Shown here in pieces: positions 1 to 6,408 of a stretch of DNA of 9,467 nt. The translations under genes were made by a program, and so were the position numbers. The notes beneath the pieces were generated by a model, which searched no databases, was not told the DNA's origin, and saw only the letters and a list, made by a program, of their open reading frames with translations. The stretch is from an uncultured Dechloromonas sp. (lineage in GTDB: Bacteria; Pseudomonadota; Gammaproteobacteria; Burkholderiales; Rhodocyclaceae). Within the stretch, counting starts at the first letter, position 1; every line of letters begins with the position of its first letter. Location of the stretch: assembly GCA_946477505.1 (NCBI GenBank), contig CAMKYP010000117.1, forward strand, positions 1-9,467. The letters run 5' to 3'.

Positions 1-1
1 T

Positions 2-79
2 CATCGCTTTTATGACGACCTACCAGTAAATGGCCGGTTGTTCAGAGAGTCCCTATCGATCCGGCCCGCAGATGTATGA
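2..79 (+). CDS. Possible C-terminal end of an upstream gene (partial, uncertain)
   Basis: An open frame enters from the left edge and ends at a TGA at 77-79, giving 25 residues that begin HRFYDDLPVN and end SIRPADV. I do not recognise the peptide. It is too short to judge coding potential, and the start lies outside the window. It could equally be chance open frame. The REP-like palindrome pair that begins four bases after its stop fits a position just downstream of a gene, since such repeats usually sit in the 3' flanks of genes, but this is weak support. Confidence 0.2.
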   Translation, partial: HRFYDDLPVNGRLFRESLSIRPADV

Positions 80-82
80 ACT

Positions 83-158
83 CGTCACCCCGGCGCAGGC
101 CGGGGTCCAGACGTTCAGTACCCACCAGCACTGGATTCCGGCTTTCGCCGGCATGACG
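83..158. repeat. Inverted pair of REP-like palindromic elements
   Basis: Two 28-base arms, 83-110 and 131-158, are inverted copies of each other separated by 20 bases. The reverse complement of the right arm matches the left arm at 22 of 28 positions. Each arm also has its own palindromic core: CCCCGGCGCAGGCCGGGG on the left and CCGGCTTTCGCCGG on the right. The motif (CGTCA..CCGGCG.A.GCCGG..TCCAG) is a type of intergenic repeat common in GC-rich proteobacteria. The head-to-head pair can form a long stem-loop, which may act in transcript termination or mRNA stability. That function is inferred. Confidence 0.75.
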
Positions 159-227
159 GCAGGTTTGTACCTCTTCGTGCCACATCAATCGTAACCCTTG
201 CCCCAACTGCCCTTACCGCTCACTGCC

Positions 228-1160
228 ATGCACCGCCTGCCCGCCCTGTTCGCCCACTTTGCCCGGTTCTCCCCGGCACGGCTGCCGCCCGCGCTGCTCC
301 TCCTGCTCATCGCCGCCATCTGGGGCAGCAGCTACAGCGTGGTCAAAAGCGCCCTGAACTGGTACCCGGTCGCCGGCGTGATCGCCATCCGTTTTCTGCT
401 CACCGCGCTCCTGCTCACGCCCTACTGGCTGCGCCTGCCGGCGGCCCAGCGGCGCGCCACCATGGCCGTGGCTGCCCCGAGCAGCCTCGGGCTGCTGGCC
501 ATTTTCTTTGCCGAAACGGCGGGCGTGGCGCATACCAGCGCCGGTAACGCCGCCTTTCTCGTCAGCCTCTGCCTGCTGCTCACACCCGGCGTGGAATGGG
601 CCTGGTTCGGCCAGCGCCCGGCCGCCCGCCTGTGGCTGGCCGCGCTGGTCTCGCTGTTCGGCACCTGGCTGCTCACCGGGCTGGCCGCCGGCGGCTTGAA
701 CACCGGCGATGCGCTGATGCTGCTCGCCGCGCTCATCCGCGCCTTCCAGACCAGCCTGACCACCCGACTGATGCGCGACAAGGCGGTGGACAGCCTCGGC
801 CTCACCGCCGCCCAAGGGCTGATGGTGGGCGGCGGCGCGCTGGCAGTCCTGCTCATGAGCGCCACAAGCGAAGGCCTGCCGGCCCTGCCACAAGCCGGCG
901 CCTTCTGGGCCGCCCTCGCCTATCTCACCCTGTTCTGCACCCTGTTCGCCTTCTGGGCCATGAACCGCGCGCTCGGCCAAAGCAGCCCCACCCAGGTCTC
1001 CCTGCTGCTCGGCAGCGAACCGCTGTGGGGCGCCCTGTTCGCCGTCTTCTGGCTGGGCGAATCCCTCGCCCCCGCTGGCTGGATCGGCGGCCTGCTGATC
1101 GCCGGCGCGGCGCTGTGGGTTTCGCTGCCGGAACGGCGGATGGCGGTTCAGGCAGCGTAG
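228..1160 (+). CDS. DMT superfamily (EamA-type) membrane transporter
   Basis: This is a 310-residue inner-membrane protein of the drug/metabolite transporter superfamily, whose members move small metabolites, amino acids or drugs, often as exporters. The substrate cannot be told from sequence. About ten hydrophobic segments form two EamA repeats (roughly residues 20-155 and 165-300). Typical family features are AAIWGSSYSVVK (29-40) at the end of TM1, RFLLTALLL in the next helices, and GSEPLWGALFAVFWLGESL (262-280) in the second repeat, with the usual glutamates. The length fits the family. I chose the ATG at 228; an in-frame TTG at 198 would add ten residues but has no Shine-Dalgarno sequence, and neither does the ATG. 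Codon use is strongly GC-biased, like aceE. The gene stands alone and is followed by a terminator at 1178-1206. Confidence 0.9.
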   Translation: MHRLPALFAHFARFSPARLPPALLLLLIAAIWGSSYSVVKSALNWYPVAGVIAIRFLLTALLLTPYWLRLPAAQRRATMAVAAPSSLGLLAIFFAETAGVAHTSAGNAAFLVSLCLLLTPGVEWAWFGQRPAARLWLAALVSLFGTWLLTGLAAGGLNTGDALMLLAALIRAFQTSLTTRLMRDKAVDSLGLTAAQGLMVGGGALAVLLMSATSEGLPALPQAGAFWAALAYLTLFCTLFAFWAMNRALGQSSPTQVSLLLGSEPLWGALFAVFWLGESLAPAGWIGGLLIAGAALWVSLPERRMAVQAA

Positions 1161-1177
1161 GTTTGTTGTGCTGAAAC

Positions 1178-1206
1178 ACGGCGGAGCATGGGCCGCCGTT
1201 TTGTTG
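1178..1206 (+). terminator. Rho-independent terminator of the DMT transporter gene
   Basis: A perfect 7-bp stem, ACGGCGG (1178-1184) with CCGCCGT (1193-1199), encloses an 8-base loop and runs directly into TTTTGTTG on the + strand. It begins 17 bases after the transporter stop codon. Stem strength, short loop and T-rich tail all fit an intrinsic terminator. Confidence 0.75.
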
Positions 1207-1275
1207 ATCTGACCACAGGCTCAAGCACGCCTGCAGCGGTATAGTGAAACCCCTCCCAGCAACCGCGCCCTGACC

Positions 1276-1485
1276 ATGCTCACCATCCTCATCGCCCTCG
1301 CCCTCCTCGCCGCCGGCGTCGGGGCCATCTACCTGCTGCTCAAGAACATGACCGAAGAAGGCATCGACATCGCCGCCCCGGGCAGCTGCCGGCGTGGACA
1401 ATGCGGGGTGAAATGCCGGCCGCCGGCTGACGCAGACGAAGAGATGCCGCCAAAGGTTATGGATACAGGGGAACAGCGCCAATAA
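1276..1485 (+). CDS. Small one-TM protein with a cysteine cluster, function unknown
   Basis: This 69-residue protein starts with a strongly hydrophobic segment (residues 2-22, LTILIALALLAAGVGAIYLLL) that is either an N-terminal membrane anchor or an uncleaved signal. An acidic stretch (NMTEEGIDIAAP) follows, then a small cysteine cluster, CRRGQCGVKC (C-x4-C-x3-C), and a charged tail. I do not recognise a named family. The cysteines could bind metal or form disulphides, but no function can be assigned. The ATG at 1276 has no clear Shine-Dalgarno sequence. A TATAGT box at 1240-1245 could be a -10 element, although no good -35 is visible. GC-biased third positions and a sensible membrane-protein composition support it as real. 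It lies outside the low-GC insert that begins downstream. Confidence 0.65.
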   Translation: MLTILIALALLAAGVGAIYLLLKNMTEEGIDIAAPGSCRRGQCGVKCRPPADADEEMPPKVMDTGEQRQ

Positions 1486-1509
1486 ATATCCTGAAGCCCG
1501 GCATCAGGA
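1485..1509 (-). terminator. Candidate terminator for the methylase/nuclease operon
   Basis: Bases 1489-1509 form a near-perfect 21-base palindrome: TCCTGA and TCAGGA arms enclose GCC-C-GGC, with one A/A mismatch in each arm. Read on the - strand, the stem is followed by TATTTATT, a loose T-rich tail. It lies about 35 bases past the nuclease stop codon at 1544. Read on the + strand the following bases are AAATAG, so it fits the - strand operon better than the small + strand gene. The tail is not a pure T-run, so this is moderate evidence only. Confidence 0.4.
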
Positions 1510-1543
1510 AATAGCTCACCACCCGCCCAATCGGACGGCTGAT

Positions 1544-2308
1544 TCAGCTCGAATTATCCAGACAGCGGGATCGCTCGCAGGGCTCAACGGGATACAGCCA
1601 TAAATGATGCACAGTGATCATTCCCGCTGGCTGTAAGCCACCAGGCAGAGTAAAACCGCGATCATGTTGTGTCTGGCAAACCGGATCACCAAATGCGGTA
1701 GGCGACAACACACCTACCGTGCCACGTAGCGCCAGCTCCAAGGCAAGTTGCCCATTACTGAAGCATGTCGCCAGACCACCCGGCAAATAACAACTATTGC
1801 GGACATAGCCCACCATCATTGCCCGATCTACGGCCCAAGCGTAGTCACCGTTAACGAAGCGCAGCAGACCTGATCGGCAGTAGGTACTGGGTAAGGGATG
1901 ACGGCTATCAATGGGTTTGCATTCGATGAAGATAGCTGCGGGAACCGAGTTATGGGTTGGGATATAACCACGCAACGGGCGAAATGTCAGATCAGGTTGC
2001 TTGTCCAGATGCTTGCCATCAAAATTCCGAACATTTCCCTCTCGAACCGGGGTCTCGAATTTCGACATCCCCAATACAGCAGCATCTCCGGCTGCATGGA
2101 TTTCACCGAGAATCATGTAAAGGCGCTCGGTAATCTCATCCTCAGTGGCGCCGCATATCGAAAACTGACCTCGCTGATCGTCCTGCACTAATTCACGCCA
2201 TGCCATGGCAAGCGTGTTCTGCACAACTGTCAGCAGAGAAGGGGCGATCGAAACAGGCGCGAGCGCTGGAGCGGGACGCATCCAGCTTCGTGTCATCAGA
2301 CCACTCAT
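1544..2308 (-). CDS. Putative PD-(D/E)XK-type nuclease, partner of the DNA methyltransferase
   Basis: This 254-residue protein is probably cytoplasmic. I do not recognise its exact family, but it carries a plausible PD-(D/E)XK nuclease core: a helix with acidic residues (TEDEITERLYMIL, about 55-67), then PD at 105-106 (KQPDLTF), then a hydrophobic strand ending in the E-x-K pair (AAIFIECKPID, E129 and K131). The spacing between PD and ExK, about 22 residues, is usual for restriction-endonuclease folds. After this comes GLLRFVNGDYAWAVDRAMMVGYV (147-169), split here only by the core helix it probably forms. The ATG start overlaps the methyltransferase stop as ATGA, so the two are probably translationally coupled. 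As the last gene of the operon, its likely job is cleaving unmodified DNA. The nuclease call is inferred from the motif and context; a non-cleaving accessory role is possible. Confidence 0.6.
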   Translation of the reverse strand: MSGLMTRSWMRPAPALAPVSIAPSLLTVVQNTLAMAWRELVQDDQRGQFSICGATEDEITERLYMILGEIHAAGDAAVLGMSKFETPVREGNVRNFDGKHLDKQPDLTFRPLRGYIPTHNSVPAAIFIECKPIDSRHPLPSTYCRSGLLRFVNGDYAWAVDRAMMVGYVRNSCYLPGGLATCFSNGQLALELALRGTVGVLSPTAFGDPVCQTQHDRGFTLPGGLQPAGMITVHHLWLYPVEPCERSRCLDNSS

Positions 2309-5304
2309 GCGTTGGCACGCTCCTCTAACAGAGCACCGTGTTCCCAGAGAATATCTGAGGCCAACAGCCGTGCCTGGGTCGGCGTCCAGTAGCGGCGTCG
2401 GTCCAACAAGCCAACAACAACTAGCGGCCGATGGGAATCAATGATCGTGATACGGCTGACAGCTAGATCGTCTGCATGCGAAATCCAAGCCGAAGGCAGC
2501 TCTTCAGGCAAGGAGCAGTGCCCCAGGCTAACCGCGATGAATTTCCAGGGCAGTTTTCTATCGCCAACAAATTGCCGGACGTGAACCTGATGCCCACTTG
2601 CCCCCAATACTCCAGACAGTTCTTGTGCCAAGCGGCTACTGAATTGCTCCACCGCATCCGTACCGACAGGATCAGAGGCAAATTTTCTGACGGCAGGGAA
2701 AGGCGAACGTGTCGTCAGCGCATCGCGTATGGTTTCCTGATCGAAATGGCCGAGGCCATAAATTGCCGCGACGGTTATATCTAGCTCTAACCAATCTGGT
2801 TTGCCTGCCAGTAGCCCAGCCACACAACGATCAACTCGTTTGCGAGTATTCGCGTCTAGCTGCTCCGGTGCGACAAACGGGAACTCCTTCACATCATGCA
2901 ACTGCAACAGTTCGCGCTCAAAACCAAATCTTGCACTCGTCATCAGCGACCAGTATTCAAATAGACTGCTGTGCACCAGCACAAGCACGTACTTGGCTAG
3001 AAACTCTCCATCCGAATGGTTGGCCGCCGAGAAACCATAATACGATCTCGAATAGGCTAGATCGAAATTGCTATAGAGAGCCCTGCCTTTTCCTCGATTT
3101 GTCCGGAATCCTTCGCGAATCAACACTAGGGGGGCTTTATATTGTTGTGGCTCCCTAGGCCTCTCAAGCCCCTGAGGTGCATAGGGAGGTAGCGCTTCAA
3201 CCTGAACCGCAAAGGCGTGTTTAGCATATTGCGCCCCCAGTTTCGGTAATGAATCGAGAAACGAATCGTCGTTTGAACGATTTCCTGGAATATAGCCCTG
3301 TCCGCGCAACAAACCTCGCTCTGGAATCCAGTATTTACCAAGGGAGCATGGGGCACGTTCACGAATACGCTGAACGATGGCGACATCAAGGGCGGTTCCC
3401 CGATACAAGGTCTTGATCAGAGCAGCCTGCTTGGCAACCAAGGCCAGTTCGATGGGCACCGCATCACCGGCATCAATCCGCATGCGCCCCTTTTCGCTGA
3501 GTTCAGGCTCATCATCGGGACTAAGCAGAACGAACTGATCCCCTTCTTGAGGGACGCGGTTGTCGGCGAACAGCAGGCAGAAAGGCTGATCGACATTGGG
3601 CCAAACCTTGGTCTGGCGAATGGAGGCGCCATTCAGAATACCGGTGATCGACAAGGCTTGGAAAAGCGCACGGCGCGCGGCGAAGCCGGCTGGCGACATC
3701 TTGAACAGCCAGCGCCCCGCCAAGGCCAGTGCGATACGCCCTCCGGGCTTTGCCCAATCCATTGCCCCCCATACGAAAGGCAGATCGGTGACCTGATCCG
3801 GATTCTTGTAGGTACGCGAGATATTGTCGAGACCTCGCCTGGCGGCAACAGCACGACAACGAGTTGTAAACACCCTGTCAATTGCTGCATAGGCCGGCTT
3901 GAGGTTGGTCCATGGCGGATTACCGATGACCAGATCGAAAGTCGAGCGGTGTTGCTCAGACACATGATCCCCCAAGCTGCCAGCCATTGGACGGATAGAG
4001 GCCGGATCGGAATCCGGGTCGGCAACATCAATCAAGACCCTCCCCTCCAGCTTCCGGAACGTCAGCTCTTCAACAGGTGTCGGATCGGGATCCAGTTCCA
4101 GCGCGGTAAGGTACAAGGCCAGAGCTGCAAGAGTTCGTGCATGAGGGTTAATGTCGAAACCGACCAATTGCTCGTTCAGTATGTTCCTCAGTGTCGAGCG
4201 GTCCGGACGCCGGCCTGTCTCGGCAAAACGCAGTTCGGCGAGCTTGCGAAAACAGGCAACGAGGAACACACCAGCGCCACATGCCGGATCGAGCACCCGA
4301 GCGGACGCACCGGCCGGGTGCTGATGAAAGGCTTCCTCAACCATGTACTCGGCTATATGCGAGGGGGTGTAATACACACTGGTTTCACGACGAGCTTCGG
4401 CCTCGAAGTGGCACATCAACTCCTCATACGTCTCGCTCAAGAGACCAATCGGTAGGTGGTCAAAATCCAGATCGCCCCAGTTCAAGGGACGCTGCGAAGC
4501 ACCTGGAGCACACGGCATATCGAGACCAAGGATGGCTTCGAGCGGGCGAGTAAGACGTTGCCCATAGTTCTGAAAAAGATCGCTGAAATACTCGTTGTAA
4601 TTCGGATTTGGCAACCGCAGCAGGTCGCCGTTGAAGGTCCTATCCAGCCAAGCATTGGTTTCTGCCAAGCTTTCTTGGCTTGCGAAACACATTTCCAGCG
4701 ATTGTGCACTGGCTGAAATGGCTGGTAACTGGTGAGGCCTAATAATTCCGCGCCCCATCAAGTAACGGAAAAACAAAGCGCGGCCAGTCAGGGCAATGCT
4801 CTCATCAGTTGAAATGCCAATCGCTTTCAATTCCTGACTAGCATTGGTCATCAGCCCAAACAGTACGTTACGCAGCAGAAGCCCAGACGGCGCTGCGAGA
4901 TTTTCTCCATGCACGAGTCTTGCAACCAAGCCAACGGCTTCGGGCTGACTGGAAAGGAAAGATACAGGCTTGGAAACAGGGTCTGGTTGGAGATCAGTAG
5001 CGTAAATATCCAACCTGCCGGGTCGCAGTACACCTAACCATGCTGGCTCCCCACGCATGGCCAACTTGCGGCGTAGTTCGGCAATGTCTCGAGAACCGCT
5101 GGATGAGTCGCTCAGACGCGCAGCATCAATTACATAAAGCAGCGCTTGGGCGTTGTCTTCGACAACGGTATCCACGAGGGGATTTTGCTCATCACGCACA
5201 AGGTCGACATAGCGCAATAGACGAGGGTCATCTTGGCGATGCAGTTCGACGCACCCCGAGGAAGGTGCACCAAAATCGCCGAGGAAAGCGGAGACTGTAT
5301 TCAT
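2305..5304 (-). CDS. Eco57I-like class I SAM-dependent adenine DNA methyltransferase (large)
   Basis: This 999-residue protein is predicted to transfer a methyl group from S-adenosylmethionine to adenine N6 in DNA. The methyltransferase core shows all the key motifs in gamma-type order: ETSVYYTPSHIAEYMVEEAF (motif X, 307-326), VLDPACGAGVFLV (motif I, SAM binding, 337-349), VGFDINPHA (motif II, 381-389) and FDLVIGNPPW (catalytic motif IV, 456-465). A helical segment with GRALFFRYLMGRGII (174-188) precedes the core, as in Eco57I-like enzymes. Residues about 560-820 probably hold the target-recognition region, ending in VKEFPFVAP. The N-terminal ~170 residues and C-terminal ~150 residues (including RRRYWTPTQARLLASDIL, 970-987) are extensions I cannot assign. 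I see no clear PD-(D/E)XK site in this protein, and a separate nuclease gene follows. Its start shares one base with the upstream stop (TGATG). The length resembles Type IIG or PglX-like proteins, but the gene context differs. Confidence 0.85.
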   Translation of the reverse strand: MNTVSAFLGDFGAPSSGCVELHRQDDPRLLRYVDLVRDEQNPLVDTVVEDNAQALLYVIDAARLSDSSSGSRDIAELRRKLAMRGEPAWLGVLRPGRLDIYATDLQPDPVSKPVSFLSSQPEAVGLVARLVHGENLAAPSGLLLRNVLFGLMTNASQELKAIGISTDESIALTGRALFFRYLMGRGIIRPHQLPAISASAQSLEMCFASQESLAETNAWLDRTFNGDLLRLPNPNYNEYFSDLFQNYGQRLTRPLEAILGLDMPCAPGASQRPLNWGDLDFDHLPIGLLSETYEELMCHFEAEARRETSVYYTPSHIAEYMVEEAFHQHPAGASARVLDPACGAGVFLVACFRKLAELRFAETGRRPDRSTLRNILNEQLVGFDINPHARTLAALALYLTALELDPDPTPVEELTFRKLEGRVLIDVADPDSDPASIRPMAGSLGDHVSEQHRSTFDLVIGNPPWTNLKPAYAAIDRVFTTRCRAVAARRGLDNISRTYKNPDQVTDLPFVWGAMDWAKPGGRIALALAGRWLFKMSPAGFAARRALFQALSITGILNGASIRQTKVWPNVDQPFCLLFADNRVPQEGDQFVLLSPDDEPELSEKGRMRIDAGDAVPIELALVAKQAALIKTLYRGTALDVAIVQRIRERAPCSLGKYWIPERGLLRGQGYIPGNRSNDDSFLDSLPKLGAQYAKHAFAVQVEALPPYAPQGLERPREPQQYKAPLVLIREGFRTNRGKGRALYSNFDLAYSRSYYGFSAANHSDGEFLAKYVLVLVHSSLFEYWSLMTSARFGFERELLQLHDVKEFPFVAPEQLDANTRKRVDRCVAGLLAGKPDWLELDITVAAIYGLGHFDQETIRDALTTRSPFPAVRKFASDPVGTDAVEQFSSRLAQELSGVLGASGHQVHVRQFVGDRKLPWKFIAVSLGHCSLPEELPSAWISHADDLAVSRITIIDSHRPLVVVGLLDRRRYWTPTQARLLASDILWEHGALLEERANA

Positions 5305-5306
5305 CA
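5301..5306 (-). other. TGATG stop/start overlap between regulator and methyltransferase genes
   Basis: On the - strand the regulator's TGA (5306-5304) shares its final A with the methyltransferase ATG (5304-5302). A one-base TGATG overlap usually lets terminating ribosomes restart on the next gene. Together with the ATGA overlap at 2308-2305, this indicates that all three genes are translated from one message at linked rates. Confidence 0.85.
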
Positions 5307-5759
5307 GGCCATTGCAAGCACGTCAGTAATCAGCGCTAACTCTAGTTGCGGAGGCGCAATTCCGAGGAACACATTGATGCGTTTACGCTCCTCTGCCATA
5401 TCCAGAACCCAGCCGGATTCGCCGATTGCACTTGCAGCTTCGATCCTGCATGCCATTCCATCAGAAAGACGTACGAAAACCCATTCGGCCGGGCTCGCAG
5501 CCCTTGGCTCTGACAAATACCGATGAACGCCCCCAGATAGTCGCCCCAGTAGTCGACTCTTGACGCAAAAACGATCCTCCAGCGTTTGTAATACAGCCAT
5601 GGTTAGCAAGTCTGCAATATCGAAGCGACGGGCACTTCGTTCCATGGTTTCCATTTCGGAAAACGGAGGGAGTTGTGTCCACCCTTGAACACGGGAACGG
5701 CAAGTGCCGCCCAGGGCACTACATACATCCTTGACTGTAAAGGAAAGAGACTGAGCCAT
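5304..5759 (-). CDS. MerR-like winged-helix DNA-binding protein, probable operon regulator
   Basis: This is a 151-residue protein. Residues 7-75 resemble a MerR-type winged helix: FTVKDVCSALGG as the first helices, GWTQLPPF near the wing, ARRFDIADLLTMAVLQTLE as the characteristic (R)RF/Y..DL segment, and the following helix. The C-terminal half (about 90-151) is not a standard MerR coiled-coil or metal-binding domain and I do not recognise it. No cysteine cluster typical of metal sensors is visible there. As first gene of the overlapping operon it plausibly controls expression of the methyltransferase and nuclease, as C proteins do in Type II restriction systems, although C proteins are Xre-like rather than MerR-like. 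A direct role in target DNA binding as part of the complex is an alternative. The ATG at 5759 has only a weak AGGCAG upstream, and no better start exists. Confidence 0.7.
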   Translation of the reverse strand: MAQSLSFTVKDVCSALGGTCRSRVQGWTQLPPFSEMETMERSARRFDIADLLTMAVLQTLEDRFCVKSRLLGRLSGGVHRYLSEPRAASPAEWVFVRLSDGMACRIEAASAIGESGWVLDMAEERKRINVFLGIAPPQLELALITDVLAMA

Positions 5760-5781
5760 ATCTGCCTAGAAAACCGTTCAA

Positions 5782-5834
5782 ATCTGCTTTCATTTTAGAA
5801 CAGATCATGAGCAACGTACAGAAACCTATGCCAA
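5782..5834 (-). promoter_or_regulatory. Candidate promoter and operator of the methylase/nuclease operon
   Basis: On the - strand TTGGCA (5834-5829) and CATGAT (5809-5804) could serve as -35 and -10 boxes with a 19-base spacer, the elongated spacing typical of MerR-controlled promoters. A second possible -10, TAAAAT (5797-5792), lies just downstream without a convincing -35. An inverted repeat, ATCTG (5782-5786) with CAGAT (5801-5805), overlaps the second -10 and the likely start site, 23-46 bases before the first gene's ATG. It is a plausible autoregulatory operator. Boxes are imperfect, so this is tentative. Confidence 0.35.
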
Positions 5835-5922
5835 CGAACTTAACTTGTCGCGTCAATCCGAATCAAACCTCCGCAACCGCCATCTCCGCATTAAAACAGA
5901 GACCTCCACACCGGCCATCTTC

Positions 5923-6408
5923 TCACCCCTCCACCGGCAACGCCGTCTTGTACTTGATCTGCTTGATCGCCACGCTGGAGCGGATGTTCGACACGTTGGG
6001 GATGCGGGCCAGGCGGTCGACGATGAAGGATTGCAGGGCCTTGAGGTCGGGGACGACGACGCGAAGCAGGTAGTCGGAATCGCCAGTCATCAGGTAGCAC
6101 TCCATGACTTCCGGCCAGGCATCGATGGCCGCTTCGAAGACCTGTAGCGCGCTGCCGACCTGTTTTTCCAGGCTGACCTGGATGGAGGTGGAGACGTCAA
6201 GGCCGACGGTTTCCGGGTCGAGCAGGGTGACGTAGCCGCGAATGACGCCGGCGGCTTCGAGGTCGCGCACGCGGTGCAGGCAGGGGGCCGGCGAGAGGTT
6301 CACGGCGTCGGCAAGGGCGACGTTGGTGATGCGCGCGTCGGCCTGCAAGAGCTCCAGCAAACGGCAACCGGTGGCACCCAGCGCCGCGACACTACGTTTA
6401 TTGCTCAC
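5923..6408 (-). CDS. Lrp/AsnC-family transcriptional regulator
   Basis: Lrp/AsnC proteins are cytoplasmic DNA-binding regulators that form dimers to octamers and usually respond to amino acids or related metabolites. The N-terminal helix-turn-helix lies at residues 27-50 from the GTG start (ITNVALADAVNLSPAPCLHRVRDLE), followed by the AAGVIRGY linker. The C-terminal RAM/effector domain has the hallmark GDSDYLL (109-115) and ends with NVSNIRSSVAIKQIKYK. I chose the GTG at 6408 (161 aa, beginning MSNKRS) because it aligns best with family N-termini; an in-frame ATG at 6432 would add eight residues, and neither has a good Shine-Dalgarno sequence. The usual LDxxDrrIL segment is LGATGCRLL here, losing both aspartates. 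The gene is divergent from aceE and is a candidate regulator of it, itself, or both. Confidence 0.9.
   Translation of the reverse strand: MSNKRSVAALGATGCRLLELLQADARITNVALADAVNLSPAPCLHRVRDLEAAGVIRGYVTLLDPETVGLDVSTSIQVSLEKQVGSALQVFEAAIDAWPEVMECYLMTGDSDYLLRVVVPDLKALQSFIVDRLARIPNVSNIRSSVAIKQIKYKTALPVEG

Noticed and set aside
213..980. 255-codon - strand open frame opposite the DMT transporter
   Set aside because: The low-complexity G/A/E/Q-rich translation is typical of an antisense shadow, and the + strand encodes a clear multi-pass transporter.
3547..4455. 302-codon + strand open frame inside the methyltransferase gene
   Set aside because: It is antisense to the methyltransferase core, including the NPPW and DPACGAG motifs; its translation shows no recognisable domain.
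2305..5304. Assignment of the large methyltransferase as BREX PglX or a DISARM methyltransferase
   Set aside because: No brxA/B/C, pglZ, brxL, helicase or PLD-type partner genes are present in the window, and the neighbours are a complete small operon.
1512..5940. Similar CTCACC..CC.CC strings near both ends of the insert (about 1513 and 5922) as possible attachment repeats
   Set aside because: The match is short, interrupted and C-rich, so chance is likely; there is no integrase, and the right copy lies inside the Lrp coding end.
5807..6147. Two overlapping + strand frames (5807-6073 and 5845-6147)
   Set aside because: They run antisense into the Lrp/AsnC coding region, have no ribosome binding site and translate to unstructured sequence.
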